A DNA stretch of 64,000 bases. Source: an uncultured bacterium (GTDB lineage Bacteria > Muiribacteriota > Ozemobacteria > Ozemobacterales > Ozemobacteraceae). Position 1 is the first letter of the stretch; every line of letters begins with the position of its first letter. The notes beneath the pieces were generated by a model. It was not told where the DNA came from and searched no databases. It saw only the letters and a program-made list of their open reading frames with translations. The stretch spans positions 1,029,141-1,093,140 of the forward strand of contig CALEDQ010000008.1 of NCBI GenBank assembly GCA_937949615.1. Reading direction: 5' to 3'. Positions 15,638 to 23,733 of the stretch are shown here, piece by piece. The translations under genes and the position numbers were made by a program.

Positions 15638-17956
15638 TCACTTTTTACCGGAGAAATTATCGTATTCTTTGGCGCTGATCGATTCTTCGCTGAACGTCAG
15701 CAGATTGTGAACTGCCGGGGCTTCGAGAGGCTTGAAGCCAGCGTTTCTCAGGTTGGTTGGATCCCAGAGGCGGCGGCGCAGTATGTTTTTGCCGCTGTGA
15801 GTGCCTGAAATAAAATATTCAGGTTCGTTTGCCGCCAGCCTGATTACACCGCCGTAGACACGCTGAATGATGAAGGCGGGCTGGCGCATGTATTCGAGCC
15901 CGCCTGCATTGCCGATTTCGTCATCGACCTTGTCGGCGGAGTTACCGATCTGCCAGCGTGATGACCGCCAGGCTGAGCTCACCAGTGAAGCATTAACAGT
16001 AATTTCTGGCATATAGATAGCATCATTGGGGTCTTTTTTAGCTTCTTCGAACAGGTGGCGCATAATGCCCATCGCGCCGCAGTTCGGCATCGGGCCGTTC
16101 TCTTCTTCTAGCATCGCCTGTTTCCAGGCCATAGAGAAAACCTGGTCCTGTTCGGTCATGGTCAGATCTCCAGCGCTTCTGATAGAGGTTTTCAGAGCCT
16201 CAATGATTTCATTCCTGACTTTGTCGTCGCGAATACCGAATCTTGGCCGGTCCGCCGAGCCAGGAGTAAAGAAGTTAATTACATCTTCCATTTTTGTCTG
16301 ATATAAGTCGTTGCCATTCAGTTCTTTGTTATTGTAAAGAAAGGCCATAGTACCGTAACGAGCCTCGAAGTTGCCGTCGACACCTAGCTCACCAAGACCG
16401 ATCAGAGATTTGCGATTATCTGGATTGAGCGGGCAGAGAAGCGTCTTGATTTCGGCTTCTATTTCAGGCGTTGAGGGGTGCATGGCCTGCGCCAGGCAGT
16501 AGAGAAAATACGGCTTGATCTCGTTCAAGGCAAACAGTGTCGGCCGTGAAACATCGATAAGCACACGCCCTTCCGACATTATCAGGGCGCCGACCTTGTT
16601 GCGGTCTTTACCATTTTCGACCGGATATTTATAGCGCATATAGCTGTTATCTTCATAAATCTGCACAGTTCGCGGATTCTGATTGAAATCACCGCCGATA
16701 ACAATATCTTTTGTGCTGTAAATAGTCACGGTACGGTCGGGGCAGCCCCAGATACGCAATGGCACATCGGCATAAATCAGGATCTTGTCGCCCTTCAGCT
16801 TGCGGATAACTTCGGGTTCGTCGGAGCTGAGGCTGTAATCAGTTTCAGAACCAGCCTCTTCGCCGTCAGTTTCAGGAGGTTCAGCATCGGTTTCGCTGCT
16901 TCCTGAAGCATTTGCAGGCTTGGCGCCCTTGAAATCGCCAAAGTCGATATCGACATAGCGGCTGCGTGTATCGTAAGGATTTTTGTATTTACCGGCCGGC
17001 ATAACCTTTTCATCGATCGTCAGGCCGTAAGACTTGCGATAGCGCTCGGCAGTCGCCTTGATTCTTTCGCGCGGCAATCGGGCAAATTTGATCGGGTGGG
17101 CCCCATGGGCGCCGTCGAGCAGGTAGCCGTCGTGAGTCTCGAACTTGCTGATCTGAACCGAATCATTAGCAGAAGAAAGGGTCATGCTGGTGTTGTTGGC
17201 AAAACCGATGCGGGTATCTTTGAGTGCCCTGATCATGCCGGGCGTTTCAATTTTTTCCATTTCGAACAGCTCATTACCACGGCAGCCACCGCCGGCGGTG
17301 TTGAAGGTTATCCAGTGATGACCATACAGGCGACCTGTTCTGAGCTGGTTTTCACGATCGAGGTATGGCCCGAGAGCACCGAGATCCAGCATTTCGCCAT
17401 CATAAAGCAGATTTTCGGTTGCCGGATAGCGGCGCTCTATCAAAGCGGTTATCTTGCGGCAGGTAGTTTCATTTATTCCCCAGCCAGCGCCGACTTTAAC
17501 GACCACTTCAGCACGCGCATACATTTCACCCTCTTTGAGGGTCTTGGTCTTAGAATTCTCGCGTGCGCCATAGACAAGGGCGAAGCGGGCCTTGAATTCG
17601 CCGGCATCTGAACCACCGGAATAAATGCCGTTTTTAACACCATCGAGATAGATTTTGTCCATTTTGCCGATCAGAGTTTCACGGCTTTTAACAGGGCTGA
17701 CCCAGTAGGCACCCTCTTTGTCACGAAAATATCTGTGGGTATTATAGGCCCGGTTAGCGTTCAGTTCAGCTATTATACAGTTCAAAGCAGCCTCGCCGAG
17801 ATTCGAGGCCACGAAACGTCTGACATCTTTCGACTGCAGCTGATGATGCCCTGATTTGACTCTGGCGAAAATACTGAAAAAGATCAGCAGTAAAGCGGCG
17901 AACCCTATAACAATAAGGTAGCCGGAACCATTTCGCCCGTTGGAATATCTGATCAT
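15638..17956 (-). CDS. large GspK/PilX-like minor pseudopilin
   Basis: A 772-residue protein with a short basic leader, GSG at 10-12 and a hydrophobic helix (YLIVIGFAALLLIFF) that resembles a prepilin N-terminus but lacks Glu at position +5, as GspK does. The rest is a long mixed domain without recognised motifs, plus a Glu/Ser-rich insert (about 345-390) between beta-rich parts. It is the third gene of a pseudopilin set; its ATG overlaps the previous stop by four bases. GspK proteins cap the pseudopilus tip and are about 320 residues, so this one is more than twice as long. Confidence 0.7.
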   Translation of the reverse strand: MIRYSNGRNGSGYLIVIGFAALLLIFFSIFARVKSGHHQLQSKDVRRFVASNLGEAALNCIIAELNANRAYNTHRYFRDKEGAYWVSPVKSRETLIGKMDKIYLDGVKNGIYSGGSDAGEFKARFALVYGARENSKTKTLKEGEMYARAEVVVKVGAGWGINETTCRKITALIERRYPATENLLYDGEMLDLGALGPYLDRENQLRTGRLYGHHWITFNTAGGGCRGNELFEMEKIETPGMIRALKDTRIGFANNTSMTLSSANDSVQISKFETHDGYLLDGAHGAHPIKFARLPRERIKATAERYRKSYGLTIDEKVMPAGKYKNPYDTRSRYVDIDFGDFKGAKPANASGSSETDAEPPETDGEEAGSETDYSLSSDEPEVIRKLKGDKILIYADVPLRIWGCPDRTVTIYSTKDIVIGGDFNQNPRTVQIYEDNSYMRYKYPVENGKDRNKVGALIMSEGRVLIDVSRPTLFALNEIKPYFLYCLAQAMHPSTPEIEAEIKTLLCPLNPDNRKSLIGLGELGVDGNFEARYGTMAFLYNNKELNGNDLYQTKMEDVINFFTPGSADRPRFGIRDDKVRNEIIEALKTSIRSAGDLTMTEQDQVFSMAWKQAMLEEENGPMPNCGAMGIMRHLFEEAKKDPNDAIYMPEITVNASLVSSAWRSSRWQIGNSADKVDDEIGNAGGLEYMRQPAFIIQRVYGGVIRLAANEPEYFISGTHSGKNILRRRLWDPTNLRNAGFKPLEAPAVHNLLTFSEESISAKEYDNFSGKK

Positions 17957-18702
17957 GGGTTGGTGAAAATCTCTTTTCCGCGTTTATAAAAGCTTGTGCT
18001 CATGGAAACGTTATAAACCTGCCCGGTCTCGGTTTCTTTACGGGTACGCTCAAGAACCATTCTGACATGAACAAGACTGTTGCCGGTGCCTGACTCGCTC
18101 AAAGAGACCGGCAGCAGCAGACGATCTTTTGCCGCGCCGATATTCGAAGGCTTGAAGGGTTTTCTGGCAGTTCTGAATACGACCATTTCTCTGACATTGT
18201 CGACAAGCACCTGGCGCTGAGTATTCTTCTGGCCGGGCTTTTCTTCGATATTGACAGTTCTTACCAGCCGATACCTCGGAATTATCTGTGTCCCGGTAGC
18301 TTCAATCTTTTCAAGCTCATATTCAATCTGGCGTTTCATGGAAATTTGCCCGCCAAGTGGGCTGTTAAACGGAATCTGTGGATCAAGAACAGAACTCTGA
18401 AGCTGCAGGATGACGCCTGCTTTTGTCGTCAGCGAAGCGACATTGCTCGAAAAAATTGGCACGGGCTTGAAAATAGTTGTAGCTTCGCGAATATCGTCGC
18501 CCATAAAAGTGACAACCTTTCGAAAACCCTCGTTAACATAAAGAAATTCAAGCGATTTGGTCACCACTTCAGTCTGAGAAAAGAATATGCGATAAGCGAA
18601 CAGCAGAATCATCGTCGAAACGGCAATTGCTATCAGAGCCTCAACGAAAGTGAAGCCGCCTGTAGTCCGCATGTTTCTGGCTCTGTTCAGCATATTTTTC
18701 AT
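17953..18702 (-). CDS. minor pseudopilin (GspJ/PilW-like)
   Basis: A 249-residue protein with a prepilin signal: basic leader, cleavage after G16 in TTGG|FTFVE, Glu at +5 (E21) and a hydrophobic helix to about 40. The C-terminal part is a beta-rich pilin head. It begins one base after the stop of the preceding pseudopilin gene and overlaps the next by four, so the three are translated together. The set probably forms the tip of a type II secretion or type IV pilus fibre. Confidence 0.88.
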   Translation of the reverse strand: MKNMLNRARNMRTTGGFTFVEALIAIAVSTMILLFAYRIFFSQTEVVTKSLEFLYVNEGFRKVVTFMGDDIREATTIFKPVPIFSSNVASLTTKAGVILQLQSSVLDPQIPFNSPLGGQISMKRQIEYELEKIEATGTQIIPRYRLVRTVNIEEKPGQKNTQRQVLVDNVREMVVFRTARKPFKPSNIGAAKDRLLLPVSLSESGTGNSLVHVRMVLERTRKETETGQVYNVSMSTSFYKRGKEIFTNP

Positions 18703-19194
18703 TCAGTTCATATTCGCAATCGTTGAGGTAACGACAAAAGGCTCAGGCTTGCCACCGTCGAGAGGCTTCCAGTTAACGGTAACTTTTATCAGCTTCAGGC
18801 CAATCGGCCTTTTGCTGTCTTCGGCGGCCATGACATCGGTTATTTCAACTTCGCGGCGGTATTTGATGCCGCCCGACTCGAACTCTGGCGAAATCGGATC
18901 CTGCGGACCAGAAGAAAGGTTCAGATCACTTTCAACGCTGTTTTTGCCGGCATCGGCTTCATCGAGCAGAGTAAATGGAGCAGAGCGAGCAATTTCGATG
19001 GCCTGTTGAGCCAGCGCCACAGCAATGCTGTAGTCGCGCAGTTTTTTTGACTGATTGAGGCTGCTTGAAAAAATTATTGCGAGCGTAAAGAGAATCGAGA
19101 GCAGCAGAATGGTTATCAGCAGCTCAGGCAGGGTATAACCGCCGGACAATGACCGGCCGTTTCCTGAAATCGCGGGCCTGAAGCTGAAGAGCAT
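18703..19194 (-). CDS. minor pseudopilin (GspI/PilV-like)
   Basis: I start at the ATG at 19194, giving 163 residues and a 19-residue leader; a TTG at 19227 would lengthen the leader to 30. Cleavage is predicted after G19 in SGG|YTLPE with Glu at +5, followed by LLITILLLSILFTLAII. The head domain is short. It is the first of three overlapping pseudopilin genes reading leftward and is divergent from the M28 peptidase. Confidence 0.85.
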   Translation of the reverse strand: MLFSFRPAISGNGRSLSGGYTLPELLITILLLSILFTLAIIFSSSLNQSKKLRDYSIAVALAQQAIEIARSAPFTLLDEADAGKNSVESDLNLSSGPQDPISPEFESGGIKYRREVEITDVMAAEDSKRPIGLKLIKVTVNWKPLDGGKPEPFVVTSTIANMN

Positions 19195-19255
19195 AATATT
19201 CTCTGCCGTAATCGTACTTCCTGACAAAATTCCTGGTAGACTTGCGACAAAACTT

Positions 19256-19284
19256 TTGAGATTCTATTTTCAATAAGTTATCAT
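19256..19284 (+). promoter_or_regulatory. promoter of the M28 peptidase gene
   Basis: TTGAGA (19256-19261), exactly 17 bases, TATCAT (19279-19284); start expected near 19291, 32 bases before the ATG. Confidence 0.6.
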
Positions 19285-19322
19285 TAAAGAAGTATCTGCG
19301 TAAACAGGCAAGGAGTATGAAG

Positions 19323-20648
19323 ATGAAATTTTTCGCAAGATCGGGCTTCGCAAAACTCGGTATGGCAGTTGCATTTATGACCGGCAGCGCAGTATTTGCC
19401 GGCGACTGGGTGCAGGTTCTGCCGGCCAAAGCCGGTTATGAACTGATTAAAAAATCAGGCACCGGGCGCGAAAAATATACACAATTCGGCGAAACCATGA
19501 TCATTCATGGCGGCGAAATCTTCAACGACGAGGCCAACAAGTCAGCTCCAACCGATTCATACCCGGTTCGCCCCGGCGAAAAGCTGATCATGGTCACCAG
19601 TAAAGACCCGGCGATTCTCAATGCTACCTTCCCTGGCGCCAGAGAAGTGTTCAAGGGTAATGGTTTTATCGTGCTGCTCGCCGGTGAAACCGCAGCGATG
19701 AACATCAATGCCAAGAGCTCTGATTTTACGAGAGTCGACCCGGTACCAGGCAATACAGTGGTTCTCACTGCGCCGGTCAGAGGCGATAAAGATACTTTCA
19801 AAACCGACGACGAGATTGCCGGCTTTGTCGAAAAACTCGACATGAAAACCTTCATGAGCGATCTCAACGATCTTGTAAATTTTAAGAGCAGATATACCTA
19901 TGTCGCTCCGGCGCAGCAGTCAGTTGACCACTGCCAGAAGATATTTGAAGGCATGGGCTACAAGGTCTGGCAGGCACAATTCGGCATGGGCGGCAGCAAT
20001 GCCAACAATCTGATCGCTGAAATCAAGGGCACTGACGAAGAAAAATACGGTCAGATCATGGTGGTAGGCCATCTTGACAGCACTTCACGGCAGCCGAAAA
20101 CCAATGCCCCCGGTGCCGATGATAACGGCAGCGGCGCAGCGGGCGTCATCGCTCTCGCCAGACTGTTAAAAGACAGCGGCCTGAAACCGGCAGCGACAAT
20201 ACGTTTTGTTCTTTTCATGGGCGAAGAGCAGGGGCTTTATGGTTCAAAAGCTTATGTAAAAACCATGCCCGGCGATGAAAAGGCTAAGACCCGTGCAGTT
20301 TTCAACCTTGATATGATCGCCTTTGACGCGGTTGCGCCTCTCTCAGTCATGATCGAAACCAGTTCTTTCAACAAACCGATGGTCGAAAAAATGACTGAAC
20401 TGGCAAAAAGTTATGCCGACTTCACTATTCAGACCAGCTATAATCCCTACGGCTCTGACCATGCACCTTTTCTCAACCAGAAGGTTCCGGCAGTTCTGAC
20501 CATTCAGTCTGAATTTGAAAGCAACCCGAACTACCATCAGGTCACCGACACCATGGAAATCGTCAACGAAGATCTGTGCAGAAACATTCTGCGAATGAAT
20601 GCTGCCGCCATGTTCGTCTACGGGATTAAACCTGAAGGCAGTCGCTGA
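19323..20648 (+). CDS. secreted M28-family zinc aminopeptidase
   Basis: The ATG at 19323 is seven bases from AGGAG; another at 19317 is too close. The 441-residue protein has a signal peptide ending SAVFA|GD. Residues about 30-165 are an N-terminal region; the peptidase domain follows with all five zinc ligands: His in VVGHLDS, bridging Asp in APGADDNGSG, Glu-Glu in FMGEEQG, Asp in NLDMIAFD and His in GSDHAPFL. It should trim amino acids from peptides in the periplasm or outside. A dCTP-pyrophosphatase-like gene follows after 15 bases. Confidence 0.93.
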   Translation: MKFFARSGFAKLGMAVAFMTGSAVFAGDWVQVLPAKAGYELIKKSGTGREKYTQFGETMIIHGGEIFNDEANKSAPTDSYPVRPGEKLIMVTSKDPAILNATFPGAREVFKGNGFIVLLAGETAAMNINAKSSDFTRVDPVPGNTVVLTAPVRGDKDTFKTDDEIAGFVEKLDMKTFMSDLNDLVNFKSRYTYVAPAQQSVDHCQKIFEGMGYKVWQAQFGMGGSNANNLIAEIKGTDEEKYGQIMVVGHLDSTSRQPKTNAPGADDNGSGAAGVIALARLLKDSGLKPAATIRFVLFMGEEQGLYGSKAYVKTMPGDEKAKTRAVFNLDMIAFDAVAPLSVMIETSSFNKPMVEKMTELAKSYADFTIQTSYNPYGSDHAPFLNQKVPAVLTIQSEFESNPNYHQVTDTMEIVNEDLCRNILRMNAAAMFVYGIKPEGSR

Positions 20649-20663
20649 AACGAAAGACAGACA

Positions 20664-21047
20664 ATGCATCAGCTGCAGAAAGATTCAAACCGGCAGTCAG
20701 ACGAAACCACCAGTGTCAGCGATCTCAAAGAGCTGGTAAGCGAGTTTGTGAGTGAAAGAAACTGGGAAAAGTTTCATACGCCCCGCAATCTTGCGGTGTC
20801 GGTCACCCTTGAAGCAGCTGAACTGCTTGAACACTTTCAGTGGGCGCCACCCGGCGACGAGACAATTGACAATCACAGGCACCAGCAGATTTCAGAAGAA
20901 CTTTCTGATGTGATGGCTTATCTTCTCAGTCTGGCAAATGTGCTGAAAATCGACATTGCCTCGTCGATGCGGGCTAAAATGCAGAAAAACCGCAAAAAAT
21001 ACCCGGTTGAAACCAACCTTGGCACCTGGAAAAAACCCACGGAATAA
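20664..21047 (+). CDS. MazG-type nucleotide pyrophosphohydrolase (dCTPase-like)
   Basis: A 127-residue, all-helical protein. RNWEKFHTPRNLA and LEAAELLEHFQW match the dCTPP1/RS21-C6 branch of the MazG family, and ISEELSDVMAYLL supplies the second ExxD metal motif. Such enzymes hydrolyse non-canonical or excess dNTPs to dNMP and pyrophosphate. The end, NLGTWKKP, is also typical. It opens a tight gene run that ends with ligA, which fits nucleotide-pool and DNA upkeep. Confidence 0.9.
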   Translation: MHQLQKDSNRQSDETTSVSDLKELVSEFVSERNWEKFHTPRNLAVSVTLEAAELLEHFQWAPPGDETIDNHRHQQISEELSDVMAYLLSLANVLKIDIASSMRAKMQKNRKKYPVETNLGTWKKPTE

Positions 21048-21055
21048 AGCAGAAT

Positions 21056-21421
21056 ATGAAAGAATTCATCTGGGCATGGATTTTCTGGGCATCGGTGGTT
21101 TTCTGCACCCTGCTTGGCATCAGTCTTATGGTTGCGTTCATGCTCTATTCGACCGCGCCACAGAATATATACACGCCGGTATTCGCCGCCGGATTCGGTT
21201 TCGCACTCGGCTTTTTCGGACTGGGCGCAATAATGGTGTTCGCCTTCGACCGTTTTTCTTCAAAGAACACCATTTTTAAAGAAGTCGAAAACGAATTCTT
21301 CAACAAAGTCATCAAGGAAATGCCGTTTCTGTTCTTTGCACTTCTTTATTTCTTCTCACTCTCGGTCTATATGGGGTTGTTTCTGCTGATATTGACATAT
21401 ATCCGCAACAGTGTCGTATGA
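21056..21421 (+). CDS. three-helix membrane protein, unknown function
   Basis: A 121-residue protein with hydrophobic helices at about 8-30, 40-62 and 88-115 and a charged amphipathic stretch (FKEVENEFFNKVIKE) between the second and third. No family recognised. The start is nine bases after the MazG gene and the end overlaps the next gene in an ATGA, so it is translated together with the tethered binding protein. Confidence 0.7.
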   Translation: MKEFIWAWIFWASVVFCTLLGISLMVAFMLYSTAPQNIYTPVFAAGFGFALGFFGLGAIMVFAFDRFSSKNTIFKEVENEFFNKVIKEMPFLFFALLYFFSLSVYMGLFLLILTYIRNSVV

Positions 21422-22593
21422 AATTATCAGATTTTTTTACCCCGGTTAAAGCCTTTTTTGCACGGTTCGACATCTATCAGTTGCTGGCTGTGCCGGTTCT
21501 GCTGGTAATTCTCTTTTATTCAATCGATTTCAGCTCAAACGACATGCAGATCGGGGTTATTCTACCCCTTTCTGGCGAGCATTCTCAGCGGGCGGAGAAC
21601 CATCTCAACGGCCTGACTCTTGCCGCCCGGCACATCAATGGCCTCGGCGGCATAAACGGCCGCAGACTGAACCTGCAGATTCGCGACACGCATGGGCAGG
21701 CGGAAAAAACCGCCGAAGTCACCCGTGACCTGATTTATGAAAATTCGGTTTTTGCGCTGATCGGTGGCTTCAGCCCGGCAAATACGAGAATCATTCAGGC
21801 TCTCGCCGAAAAAGCGCAGGTTCCGTTCATCACCGGTATCTGCACACACTACGAAACGACAGCCAGCGGCAACCGCTTCACCTTCAGAAGCATCACCGAC
21901 GACCGCAGACAATTCGAAGCGCTTTCTGATTACGCTCTCAAACGTTTCAACAGTCGAAAACCGGCCCTGATTTATGACCTTGAACTTTACGGACCTGACA
22001 GCGCCCAGAGATTCATCGAAATTTCAAATCGTTCTGGCCAGCAGGTCTGCGCCGCAGTTTCGTATAAAAAGGGCACACTGAATTTCAGACGCCAGCTTGA
22101 AACAATAATGGCAGCAACACCGGATCTTCTGGTTATTCTGGCGCCAGCAGCCGATTCGGCCCTGATTCTCAGACAATTTCGTGAAGCGCGGTTCGCCCGC
22201 CCGGTTATTGGCGGCAATCAGCTGGCCGCCAGCGAATTTGTCAGTCTGGCCGGTGTTTACTCAGAATCAGTCGTGACAACCATGCCCTTCAATCCGCGTG
22301 CCGGCGGGCAACGGGCCGATTATTTTCTCACCGAATACGCCGAGACTTTCGGACAACCGGCCGATGCCGATGCCGCCATGGGCTACGAAGCAATGATGCT
22401 GATGGCGCTTGCTTTTAAAGCTTCTGATCTTGATCGCAATTCGGCAAGAAATGCCCTGGCAGCTCTGCACGGCTGGGAAAGCGTTGCCGGGTCAGGCGGG
22501 TTTGACGAAGACGGCAATCAGGTAAGACCGGCAGAAATTGCCATTATCAAGGACCGACAAAAAATACCGGTCACCATGGAGGGGCTGTTTTGA
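21418..22593 (+). CDS. membrane-tethered type-1 periplasmic binding protein (LivJ-like)
   Basis: A 391-residue protein. An N-terminal membrane helix (about 22-38), with no cleavage or lipobox site, anchors a two-lobed type-1 periplasmic binding domain: IGVILPLSGEHS, AARHINGLGGINGR, ALIGGFSPANTR and GYEAMMLMALAF are the usual branched-chain amino-acid binding family landmarks. No transporter genes adjoin, so a receptor or sensor role with the next gene is more likely than import. It overlaps both neighbours by four bases. Confidence 0.85.
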   Translation: MKLSDFFTPVKAFFARFDIYQLLAVPVLLVILFYSIDFSSNDMQIGVILPLSGEHSQRAENHLNGLTLAARHINGLGGINGRRLNLQIRDTHGQAEKTAEVTRDLIYENSVFALIGGFSPANTRIIQALAEKAQVPFITGICTHYETTASGNRFTFRSITDDRRQFEALSDYALKRFNSRKPALIYDLELYGPDSAQRFIEISNRSGQQVCAAVSYKKGTLNFRRQLETIMAATPDLLVILAPAADSALILRQFREARFARPVIGGNQLAASEFVSLAGVYSESVVTTMPFNPRAGGQRADYFLTEYAETFGQPADADAAMGYEAMMLMALAFKASDLDRNSARNALAALHGWESVAGSGGFDEDGNQVRPAEIAIIKDRQKIPVTMEGLF

Positions 22594-23732
22594 AAAACAT
22601 CTTTGCCGCCCGCAATTCAGGGTGGCTTTTCTGGCTGATACTGATTCTTGTCTCGGTAGCGTTTCTTGTCGTCAACGAGTCTTCGAATCAGCCTGAATCA
22701 TCATTGAGCCAAACTGGATCAGTAGATGGGCACATCCAGGATGGGACAACTCCAGCTCCGACCATCAGCGAGGCACCGAAGCTTATTTCAGAAAACGGTG
22801 AACCGACAAGCAGTCTGGCTGTCCCTTTCAGTCGCCTCTATAAAACCGCAGCAGTTAACGACATCCTGGTTGACCCACGCGGATTTGTCTGGGCAGCAAC
22901 CGAACAGGGACTGACCTCGATCAAAGAAGACCAGATGCAGAATTTTTCGATAGAAGAGGGCAGCTTTCCTTCTCAGCAGGCAGAATGCCTGGCCTATGAC
23001 GGCAAAGAACTCTGGGTTGGCACTTTAACCGGTCTGTGTATACAAAATGATTCGGGGCGCTTTGTCAGATCAGAACTGTCTGATTCTCTGCCCTCACAAC
23101 TTATCTGGAGCCTCGCCTGGGACGGGACCACGATCTGGGCCGGCACCCAGAACGGCGCGGCCTTCATGAAGCCCGGCAGTGGCTTTCAGATAATCAATGA
23201 AGCAAATACCAATGGCGGCCTGCGCAACAACTGGTGCCAAAACATTGCCCGCCCGGGTACCTGGTTTGTTGCAGCTCATGATCGCGGCCTCAGCATCTGG
23301 AACATCAATTTTCCGGCTTCCAACCCTGAACTCTGGAAAAACATCGACCATGCCCGCTCGGTCATCTCGCGCCCAATCACCGATATTGCCTTTGATGGAA
23401 CACGAATCTGGCTGGCAACAGGCAGAGGCGTTCTGCTGCTCACGACTCCGGTCGAAAAATTTTTCAATGAATTTACTCCGAATCTCGTGAGCTATTCACG
23501 CATTCACGGTCTGCCGGCCAACCGGGTCAATTCACTGATCGCCCACCGCAACTCGATCTGGGCCGGCACCGACGGCGGACTTGTACGCATCAGAGAAGAC
23601 CGCATTCAGCTGATCACTGCCAGTTCAGGAACCGCACCGGAAAGAGTCAGAAAGCTCGCCGCCAGCGGCGATATTCTCTGGATCGGCAGTGATCGTGGGC
23701 TGCAATTTATCAATACAGCAATGGTAGACTGA
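22590..23732 (+). CDS. membrane-anchored seven-bladed Reg_prop-type beta-propeller protein
   Basis: A 380-residue protein with one N-terminal helix (about 11-28), a Ser/Thr/Pro linker and a propeller of seven repeats, each ending in a phrase such as VWAATEQGL, LWVGTLTGL, IWAGTQNGA, IWLATGRGV, IWAGTDGGL or LWIGSDRGL. These are two-component-regulator propeller (Reg_prop) blades, usually found as periplasmic sensor domains. Here no kinase or cyclase is attached. Coupling to the tethered binding protein by ATGA overlap suggests the two form an extracytoplasmic complex. Confidence 0.85.
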   Translation: MKNIFAARNSGWLFWLILILVSVAFLVVNESSNQPESSLSQTGSVDGHIQDGTTPAPTISEAPKLISENGEPTSSLAVPFSRLYKTAAVNDILVDPRGFVWAATEQGLTSIKEDQMQNFSIEEGSFPSQQAECLAYDGKELWVGTLTGLCIQNDSGRFVRSELSDSLPSQLIWSLAWDGTTIWAGTQNGAAFMKPGSGFQIINEANTNGGLRNNWCQNIARPGTWFVAAHDRGLSIWNINFPASNPELWKNIDHARSVISRPITDIAFDGTRIWLATGRGVLLLTTPVEKFFNEFTPNLVSYSRIHGLPANRVNSLIAHRNSIWAGTDGGLVRIREDRIQLITASSGTAPERVRKLAASGDILWIGSDRGLQFINTAMVD

Positions 23733-23733
23733 A

